This document shows, in pieces, positions 55,779 through 64,000 of a stretch of 64,000 bases of DNA (position 1 is the stretch's first letter; the number at the start of each line of letters is the position of its first letter). A model generated the notes under the pieces. The model was given only the letters and a program-made list of their open reading frames with translations. It did no database searches and was not told the DNA's origin. This DNA comes from Progne subis subis. Taxonomy: Eukaryota > Chordata > Aves > Passeriformes > Hirundinidae. A program made the position numbers and the translations under genes. Where the stretch lies: NCBI GenBank assembly GCA_022316685.1, contig JAKJHU010000084.1:1683001-1747000 (forward strand), given 5' to 3'.

Positions 55779-58700
55779 AAGTTGGTTCCATCCAAGTTAA
55801 AGGGAGGCAATTTCCCTTGTTGAATTATTGTCCTCATCAGCCTAAGCACAGCTCTAAGTCATGTGAATCCCCACCACACAATGGTGCTCCCTCTCCCAAG
55901 GCATCTGTCACAACCAGGAACAACGGAGTGCTGCAAAAGTTTCAGCTTGAGATTCCTTGGGGCCATCTCTGTCACAGCTTTCACAAGCATTGCTAAGGAG
56001 GTTTATATACCTGCTATTAAAGTGCTCTTTTAGTCTGCAAAGCAAATCTTGAAATGACACCCAGGGGTTCCACATTTAATGTTTCACAGAATGAGTTTGC
56101 TCAGTCTATGGGTAAAATGATATTTTCATACTGCTGGACACAGAGACCAGCAAAAAGTGATGAGCACTGCAGTGCTCTGTGTGCTGGCACTGTCAGAAAC
56201 AGCCTGATGCAGTCCCCAAACTCTGTCTTTCTGCAAACTGTTCTATTTTTTGTTCCTATCACCTTTCTTCTTCCCCCTGCAGATGTACAGACACAAATAC
56301 AATATTTAGTCCTGCACTTTTCCAACAGTGCATTGCCATAAAAATAGAATAAAGGTCCCCTAGCCACCAAAAACAAAAGGCCTTAAAAATAAGAAAGGAC
56401 TTCTCAGGTAGTTTTGATGTGTTTCTCTCTTGTTTTCTGACTTTGGGAGGGAAGTACATCCAGCTGGAAAGCTCTGCCCCTGCTCCCTTCGCAAGGCCAG
56501 CACCCCTAAGGGAGCAAAATGCACCCAGTCATCTGGCACAATTTCCACCACACCCTTGGCTAGTCCCGGTTCCTCCTCATTCCTTCCAGATCCCCAAATG
56601 GATGTGACACATCTCTGGGCCTTGGGGCTGCATCCCAGAGAGCCTGTGCAGCTCACAGCAGCCACCAGCCTCTTCCAGAGAGGGTGCAAAGCTGCTGCCC
56701 TTTGAAAGCCATGGCTGAACACAGTCCTGAGTGTGATGGGACACAGGAAAACACTCAGCTCCTTCCTCTCCACTCCTGGATCCTCCTGGAGTTTTAATAG
56801 AGTGACAGCAAGATACCAAAATACCTTCTCCTTTAATCCCCAAAGATGTCCTGAGTGCAGCTGGAAGCAAAAGAAGAAATCACTGTTTCAGGCTGGAACT
56901 GAATTGCCTCTAAGACCTTCAATCCAAAGCTCTGTGGGACACAAAGAACTGAGGAGAGCCAGACCCCAGGGACCTGCAGGCTGAGAGGAGCATCTTCAAC
57001 ACCAGTGTACAAGGATCAAGTAATCCATGGAGCCCTCTGCCCCCTTGCATGAAAGTCCAGTGCCTCAAAGGTGAGGAGAACCCACCTTCCTTCCAAGGGC
57101 TGCCCTTGTCCAGGAGAAATCGTGAACAACACAGCCCTCAACAGCTTCACCTGGCCACGGACACCGAGTGGATGAGCTGAGAATTCCTCTACATCCACAC
57201 ATCTTGGAGCACTTTGGAAAATACATTTTTAGTGGCTGATCGACGGGGAGAATGAAAGTTGCCGGCAGCAAGAACTTTTCATGCCCTAAAAACAAGAAAT
57301 GCATTAGCATCTTTATTACAAATGTAATTGGGTTTTTTTTTAATTTGTGACTGGGGAAAGGGTCACCAGTTAAAATACACCACTGTAAAATTTGCAATTT
57401 AAATTTCATTTCACGCTGGAATGTAGAAACAGTTTTCATAAATAGTATCCATTAATCATTAAAAAGAAAGGTTAGATGTAAATTAGGCTGCTATTATTTT
57501 TTTTCCTGTGATTATTTATGGATTGGCGATGAAATTTGTTTTCACAAGGAAGAAGAATTAAGGCTTTTTTTGAAAGCAAAATCACATTCCTACAGAAAGT
57601 ATAAACTTCAAAAAAGGAAAATGGAGTATTTATTTCTTTGACCCCCAAGGGCAAGTGCAGAAACACAGAGTGTATTCTTGTTTACCTTTGAGGCAAAAGC
57701 CTTTCCCTTCATTCACTGTAGCACCCTCTGTATTATTTCTGCCCAGAATACCAGTTTCCAGCAACCCATTTTTTATACATCACTTTCAATTTTGGGGCAG
57801 GAAAAAAAAAATACAGAAGTAAGTATCCAGAGTGTAGAGAGGCTCCTTGTATGACTCAATGGCTCTGTGATTTGCAGAGAGAAAAACAATCATCATTTTA
57901 CCGCAGCCTTTCAGGACATCTTTTTTTTTTTTTAAGGTATCCAGCTCCAGAAATAGGGACAATCCCTATTTTTTTAATGCAAATCCCTAAGAACAAATCT
58001 TCATGCTCTTTAGAAGAGTACCTCCAGTCAGAGGAGTACCTCCAGAAGATACAGGCTGTTCTGCATCCTGGGGATTCTATGAAAAGATTTATATTTTTGT
58101 TAGTTCTGAGGAAGAGAACCTACTGTTACACAATTTATTCTACTGCCTTAGGAAATCTTAGGGCAGTTTAAACTCAACACTCTCATTGCACAACCAATGA
58201 GTCAATAAAAAGTATTTATCCCTGGCTGAATAAGGAACCTTATCTGCTCCTGCTGGGGAAAAAAATTGAGATTTTTTTTCGATTATGCTTATATTCTTTA
58301 ATAGTAACATAACTTCCTTTTTTACAAACTATAGAGATCTCCAACAGATGTTGTTGCATTTCCGGGCTTTGGGGGAAAATCTCTCTTCAAGTTTGTGCTA
58401 CATATTTTTGCTTTGGTTTACACTAAAATTAAAACTTTAAACATATAAACCTGTACATAAAGACATGTTAAAAATCATGATCTATGACTGAGTCATGGTC
58501 CCATCCCAGTTCCTTGTAGATGAACTTGACATTTCCCTGAATTAATCCCCACCAAAGAAAGAACTTTTCCAAACTCTCCAAAGAATTTTTAAATAGAATT
58601 ACATGAAAGAAAAACTGATTGTGGAAGTGACTCTAACACTCCTTTGTCAAGTTTTTAGTGGCACTTTTCTTTAGGCACTATTTGATTTCTTGTGGGGCCT

Positions 58701-59619
58701 TGGCCTGCAACTGCAGCATCATTTTATTTATGATGTACTGAAGAGAGCCTGCTAACATTTAAAAAACAACCGAAAAATAACACTTGCTGAAATTCATTGT
58801 TCAAAAAACAGAAAAGTGGCTTTTTTTTTTTTTTTTTTTTTTTGCAGTCTGATGTCTTCAAGGTTGATATTTTACCAGTTCATGAGTACTCATGGTAATG
58901 TCCTCGAAGATGCACTTCTGTCTCCTGTTTGTAAAGGATTACAATAGCACCTTTTTCCAAGCTTGGTGTGCACCAAACTATTTCTGTTTCCATCTGTTAT
59001 TACATTAATTGTCCCTGTTCTAACATGTGCTATTGTGTAAATCGTTCCAACCACAGAGCTCCATGAAAGCACCCGACAGACACTTCAGAGCACCCAGGGC
59101 TATTTAGAGTGAAGCAATTTAAACACCAGCCTTCGCTTGGGGCTGCATTCAAAACCCTCAGTCAAGGCCTCACCAGAGGAATTTTTCGTTTCCTTTTAGT
59201 TATTTCACCTGAGGATGAATACCAGCAAGAGGATAGAGAGGCTTGACAGTTCTGTAATCTCATTGCATATGCGGGCAGAAGGAGTGCTTCACTTTTAATA
59301 CATTATCGACTACACCACGGGGCTGAACATCTTTCCATTTGTTTTTCTCCCCTTCTCCCTTCATTTGAAGTGGAAAATGAGGTCACAACTTATCCCCCGC
59401 CAAATGGAAAAGCACTAATAACTTCCCCCATTTACACTGGGAAAGAGTGAATAATCTAATTCCAAGTCTCAAGAACAACTGTCAGACTGAACAAGTTTCT
59501 GCTGCTCTCCCTGAAGGACAAGCACCAGCCCTTGAACTCTGCATGTGGCCTTCATTACGGAGCCTTGGCGTAGCCCCAGATGCTGTCTCCTCCAGATACC
59601 TCTTAAAAAATGGATGAGG
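55779..59619. other. Single-copy DNA, transposon-poor
   Basis: About 3.8 kb. Simple runs are T13 at 57921-57933 and T23 at 58821-58843, and there is a 19-bp tandem duplication around 'gagtacctccag' at 58016-58050. Frames at 56054-56870 on both strands lack domains. A splice-like pattern at 58821-58900 is discussed in the findings. No exon is called. Confidence 0.55.
58821..58843 (-). repeat. Poly(T) run, 23 nt
   Basis: Uninterrupted T23 followed by GCAG, so it resembles a 3' splice site on the plus strand. Confidence 0.9.
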
Positions 59620-59756
59620 GCCTGGAGAGCACAGCAGGAACTCTGGAATCCTGCCCATTAGCATATTCATTACGCATAATCAATAATTAATATGTCGCTT
59701 GGACGAAACATACGGATTAAGTTATGCCTGTGCTAGGACTGATCTGAAAAGACCCA
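59620..59756. other. Candidate conserved non-coding element
   Basis: Dense in POU/homeodomain-like words: 'cccattagcatattcattac', 'gcataatcaataattaatat', and then several retained CpGs in AT-rich context ('gtcgcttggacgaaacatac', 'ggattaag'). CpGs kept in AT-rich, non-repeat DNA often mark constrained sequence. It ends at the insertion point of the LTR that follows. Confidence 0.4.
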
Positions 59757-60334
59757 TGAGCATGGAGCCCATTGCTCGTCGTGAGCGATGACACTCCAGG
59801 CGTGAGCAGGGCCGGGCTTCCCTTCCTTAACGGGGTGAGTAGCCCACGGGGTGACACGAGTGATGCCTTGGGAAGGCTCACCTGGAACAGAGACTGGACA
59901 GAGCTACAGAATAAAGCAGGTATTTATTGAAAGGCCTTTAGGGTACACCTTGGGCAAGACAAGAGCATGACCAGGGCTACACCCAAGATGGACTTAAAAT
60001 GGTCACAAAATGGACGAGTCACGAGGTCTTACACTTTTAAAGATTTTGGTCCATTTGCATAATGGGGTTTAATTGTCAATTACAGCTCCAGGTTGTGAAG
60101 TCCCATTCTTCCGTGTTTTCTCTCTTCAGTCCACCGTTGTTTATGCTTTTGAGCCTGAGACTTGTAATCTTTGTCCTTGGCCTTGAGCAGGAAAGGGTTT
60201 TTTTTGTCTTCCAACTCTGTGAAGAGAGCTGACTAACACTTAATGTGAGGCTCAGAAGTACACCCCTAGGCAGTACAGAATATAAAAAACATGAAAGATA
60301 AAACTTAAGGCATCATGAGGACATAGGACACCCA
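59753..60334 (-). mobile_element. Endogenous retrovirus solo LTR, minus orientation, with 4-bp target duplication
   Basis: The proposed LTR is 59757-60330 (574 bp). It starts TG ('tgagcatggagcccattg'), ends CA ('catgaggacataggaca') and is flanked on both sides by CCCA (59753-59756, 60331-60334). On the minus strand it begins TGTCCTATG and has a poly(A) signal AATAAA in 'tttcaataaatacctgc' (complement near 59921-59937). After the signal it has a CpG-rich U5 section ('cacgcctggagtgtcatcgc'), whose many surviving CpGs suggest a fairly young copy. No viral coding sequence adjoins. The family resembles passerine ERV LTRs but I cannot name it. Confidence 0.75.
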
Positions 60335-62082
60335 AAGGGTGAGCCCTACTGATGGTCACATCTGCTGCACTTCCAGATGTTTAGAAAAAGAGAATCCCAA
60401 AAAAAGGAAAAAAGTATTCCGTAAACAGCCCGTCTTTTGGCCATTGGAGCACATTCCAATCATCCTGGTGTTTGGAAGACTTCACTGCTAGCTTCTTTGA
60501 CAGCAGAGCCATGAAAGTACCATCCAATATATGGTGACGGAAACTGTTCCTTTCAGAGAGCAAACTGGAACCTGTTTTTATAATTAAATAATAATAATAC
60601 AAATCTATTATAGGTTTATTTTTAAATGACCAATATAACTGTCAAGTGGCAAGAGTTATAAACACTTATTGGAACAAAAGTATGCTCAAACCAGCCTTCC
60701 CCCTTCTAAGGACGTCATTTCCCCTGTTCCCATCAGGGCAACGTGCAGGTCCTTCCTTTCCTCCCTCCCTGCAAAGTCATAAGTTGTCTAGTATTTAGAG
60801 GAGCAAAGTTAAAAATAAATGTGTTTTTAATGCTTTTTCCATTCTCCATTAAGTTGTCATACGGAGGGGAGGGGTAGAGATCAGCAGATTGCACAGTATT
60901 TTGTAGAATTGGTTGGACATCCCATTCTCCAGTAAAACCAGGGGAGGGAAGAGATGAGATAAAAATGTCGTTGCAAAAATGAGAATTTCCTGCTCTGTAT
61001 CTGTTGCCTCCTTTGTGTTTGTCTCCATTTCAATCATATTTAAGTGATGTTGCCTTGAATTCCCTAATGATATGATTATCACTTCAGGCATATTAAAGGA
61101 CTGTGGCACTCACCAAAACAGTGTAAACTATTTTTCAACAAATTCTGTTTAAAGTGTGACATGAAATGTTAATGTATGAGATGGAGAACCCTACAGAAAG
61201 ATTATGTAACACACTCAGGTTTTTCTTCTAAAAATCCATTTCCATTGAATTATTAGCTTTTCAAAATGAAATATTTCTGAAAAATGATTTAATTTCCCCA
61301 AGAGCTATTGGCCTTTGGTTGAAATGAGCTATTGGGTTCTGTCCCTGATGATTAATTTGGGATGTGATGAATAATGTCAGATGCAGAAGTTGTGCTTTAC
61401 ATATATTAATGACATTCAAATTTAAGCATTTTTACCCATTTCACAAAAATGTTATTACATCTAGAAACTAAGAAGAACACAAGTGTGTTATTTAACAACA
61501 TGATTTATGACAAAAATAAACAAATTAGGAGTCCAGTCCTGAAACTGATAAACAAGGCTGGGCTGTACAATTCCTCTACACTAAAACCTTTACATAGATA
61601 AACATTTTAGGCTTGGGTGTTATTTGTCTTTTGCTTTTAGATTTTCATGCTCTTAATTTCTTATTAGAAAAATACTTTTAAAAGGCTAGGCTATAACTTC
61701 CGTTATGACTCCAACCCAAATTGGCTGCGGCAATATGGTAAATCACCACACATGGCCAGAACTCCAGGTTGCATCCCAAATTGCTACCTCAACAAACATC
61801 TTCAAATGAGGAAAATTATCATTAAGCCCAAAATTCTTTAATTTTAATTTAGTTGGAATTGATATGTTGAACAGAGATTCTTTTACCACAGCACATTCAC
61901 TACCAGGCCATGAACAATTTTCTAATTAGATATGAAACACAAGAAACTTTTCTTAAGAAAATTCAGACAAAAAGCAAGAACAATTCACAGACACGGTTTT
62001 CCTCTCCATGGCTTCTCCAGCACAAATTCACCCACCTCATGCTGTTCTACCTAATACACAGGGATTAAAGAAGGAATTAATC
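60335..62082. other. AT-rich single-copy DNA
   Basis: About 1.75 kb of AT-rich, repeat-poor sequence with many TAAT/ATTA words (61240-61560). Minus-strand frames (60381-60602, 60849-61109) lack domains. No gene recognised. Confidence 0.55.
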
Positions 62083-62190
62083 ATGAAATCACAGAATCAA
62101 TAGGGTTGGAGAAGAAGACCTTTAAGATTATCATGTCCAATCATCAAGCCAGCAGCACCACTAGACCATGTCCTCAAGTTCATGTCTCTG
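62083..62190 (-). mobile_element. CR1 LINE 3' end fragment (antisense)
   Basis: Reverse-complement CR1 end: 'atgaaatcacagaatcaata', 'gggttggagaagaagacctt', 'taagattatcatgtccaatc', 'aagccagcagcaccactaga' and 'ccatgtcctcaagttc'. Same subfamily type as the copy at 28085. Confidence 0.88.
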
Positions 62191-62889
62191 TTGGTGGTGG
62201 AATTTAAGGCCTGAGTGGACTCATTTTAATAACCCAAATAGGGTTTCACATGCCCTGGAGACCACAGAATTCCATTCAGCGATTTCCTCCATATAACCAC
62301 AACTCCTTCTTCAACTCACTGAAGGGATTGTAGACTACTCACACATGCAGTTCTCATCTAAAGATGTGGCATAAGCTGCACCACATCCCAGCACAAGTTA
62401 CTCTCAAGCTCAACTGCCCTCATGGGCAAAGCATTGGAATTTATTTTTAGCTTGAAATCAACTGGCTTTGCATTTGAATTTAAAAAGTAGTAGTCTGAAA
62501 ACAGATAATAAACGGAACTTTTGGATGTACAAGAAGTTACCAAGCACTGACAGATAAAAAGAGAGCCACAAGTGTGTGAGTGAAGATCATCTCTATCTCT
62601 TCCAGGTCAGCTCAGGAGCCCAGGAAAAAGCTCAGCTGCAAACACAAATAACTCTGAAGGGGTAGCACATTTCAGAGCCACAGTTTTGTTGCACCAACAC
62701 ACTTGTAACTAACTCAGGACTTCAGAGATTGAGTCAAAGGAGGAGAGTCTGAAGTCACCATCTTCAGAAATATCTGTAAAGAAAAATGTTATTACTTTTT
62801 TATTGCAGAATAACCTTTATTTCCAAAAGGCATACCTGTGTATTTTTAAAGTTTTGTTTTATAGACAAAAGCTACAGTAAGCCAAAGGA
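62191..62889. other. Single-copy DNA, nothing recognised
   Basis: About 700 bp without a recognised repeat or exon. Confidence 0.5.
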
Positions 62890-63117
62890 GGGCAGCCTTA
62901 GATGGGCTATTGGGAAGGAATTGCTCCCTGTGAGGGGGAGGAGGCCCTGGCATAGGGTGCCCAGAGAAGCTGTGGCTGCCTCTGGATCGCTGGAGGTGTT
63001 GCATGGGGCTTGGAGCAACCTGGGCTAGTGGAAGGTGTCCCTGCCCATGGCAGGGGGTGTCAATGGATGGGCTTTGAGGTCCCTTCTAAACCAAACCTTT
63101 CTGGGATTTTGTTATTC
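62890..63117 (+). mobile_element. CR1 LINE 3' tail fragment (sense)
   Basis: Full tail: 'gatgggctattgggaaggaa', 'ttgctccctgtgagggggag', 'ggccctggcatagggtgccc', 'agagaagctgtggctgcctc', 'cttggagcaacctgggctag', 'tgcccatggcagggggtgtc' and 'gatgggctttgaggtccctt', ending at 'gggattttgttattcc'. Low divergence. Confidence 0.95.
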
Positions 63118-64000
63118 CACAAAATTCACTGAATTTTTGAGCAGTTTTTTATTGCTGTGAATGAACACAGACACAGCTCCAAGGTTTAAACATTTTTCTA
63201 AATCTGCCAGGGGAGCTGTGACAAGCGTAGTGCATATCCCAATGTGCAAGGAATTTCAGAGTTTAATGGAGAGGTCATTGGGCAGTAATGCAGGGGAACT
63301 GTTACATGCAAGGAGCAGCAGCATCCAGAAATATTTATGAGGCTAGTGAATGCTATAGAAGTAGTTGGGAGTGTCCTCGGGCTAACCCAGCTGGGCTTCT
63401 GGAGCCATTTTACTGGAGACAGGAGCCCTGATATTTCCAGACTGGACAAAGATGGCAAGGTCACTGCTTGTGACATCTGCCAGCCACTTGTTCTCTGCCT
63501 GTTTGGGCTGAGGAAAGGTGCAGTAAGGGATTTTACAGAGGTTTGTGGAGATAAGGAGGGCAGCTTGAGCTGACCCTGTATAGGGAGGCTGAGTTTCATC
63601 CTGGCACCTGACCTTTCCTGTCTGCTCCTGGCAAAGAACCCTTCCCTGCAGTGCCCTAATTGGCCGTGCTGCCCAAAGCCCTTCCAGCACTCAAGGGAAG
63701 AGCACAGAGTAAAATGATTTATCAAGCTTGGTAGAAGCTTTCACCATGGGACACTGATATATTAGAGCATCATAAAGAGTAAAAAATTTTGTTTAGTCTT
63801 TCAGTAAGAGAGCTTGGCTAAGGGGAGGAAAAATAAAAGGAGAACAGGAATCCTTCCCCTCTGCCCAGAAAATGGTCTTGTTTCCTGTTCCCAGGAGAAC
63901 TGAAAATAATGATTAATAATTGACAAACCTGCTGTCTCTTCAGTAGATTGTGGGTTTATGCAGAGATGCTGGATTTTATGATGGCTTTAATCCCAAAATA
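63118..64000. other. Single-copy DNA with unsupported overlapping frames
   Basis: Overlapping frames lie on both strands: minus 63198-63725 (175 codons), minus 63382-63690, and plus 63337-63573 (78 codons). Their products are Ser/Leu/Pro-rich without a domain I recognise. Coding on either strand is possible but unsupported. The rest shows nothing. Confidence 0.5.

Noticed and set aside
1..64000. tRNA, rRNA, CRISPR, bacterial operons or phage genes
   Set aside because: No cloverleaf, rRNA core or dense directional gene runs are visible. All signs point to avian nuclear DNA.

Overview
The window is vertebrate nuclear DNA from a bird, most likely a songbird. About two dozen fragments of the avian CR1 LINE family are scattered over both strands. 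Four patches look like long terminal repeats (LTRs) of avian endogenous retroviruses. There are many homopolymer and A/C-rich microsatellites, the base composition is AT-leaning and CpG-poor, and I saw no mammalian SINEs. There is nothing prokaryotic: no ribosome-binding-site-led gene runs, rRNA, tRNA or CRISPR.

I could not recognise a single host protein-coding exon on either strand. Most open frames are short. The longer ones fall in CR1 (20.6-21.1, 46.9-47.4 kb), antisense to an LTR (35.4-36.3 kb), across a T/G repeat (51.2-51.7 kb), or in single-copy DNA without a recognisable domain (25.2-25.9, 63.2-63.7 kb). The window is therefore best read as a gene desert or part of a very large intron. 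The sequence alone does not say which.

Layout: 0-10 kb is AT-rich single-copy DNA with a (GGGAAA)n array and five short sense-strand CR1 tails. 10-20 kb is almost repeat-free, apart from a composite (AAACC)n(AAC)n tract and two CR1 tails. 20-32.2 kb is CR1-dense: it has a 600-bp antisense copy that keeps part of ORF2, four consecutive antisense tails, and a broken sense-strand reverse-transcriptase fragment, plus a four-unit minisatellite and a small CpG-rich patch at 25.4-25.7 kb. 32.2-46.9 kb is mostly single copy, with a truncated LTR at 35.5 kb and a likely solo LTR at 40.9 kb flanked by A-rich tracts. 46.9-64 kb carries further CR1 fragments, a T/G-rich tract, an LTR-like patch at 51.9 kb and a likely complete solo LTR at 59.8-60.3 kb.

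Since no genes are visible, no pathway or operon logic can be described. What may matter functionally is non-coding: candidate conserved elements rich in homeodomain-like and octamer-like words (near 12.0, 33.2, 39.1, 43.6 and 59.7 kb), the G-quadruplex-prone repeat, and LTRs that could supply promoters or poly(A) signals. I found no convincing new biological system. The best leads are the element at 59.62-59.75 kb with an LTR inserted at its edge, the (GGGAAA)n array, and the CpG-rich long open frame at 25.2-25.9 kb.
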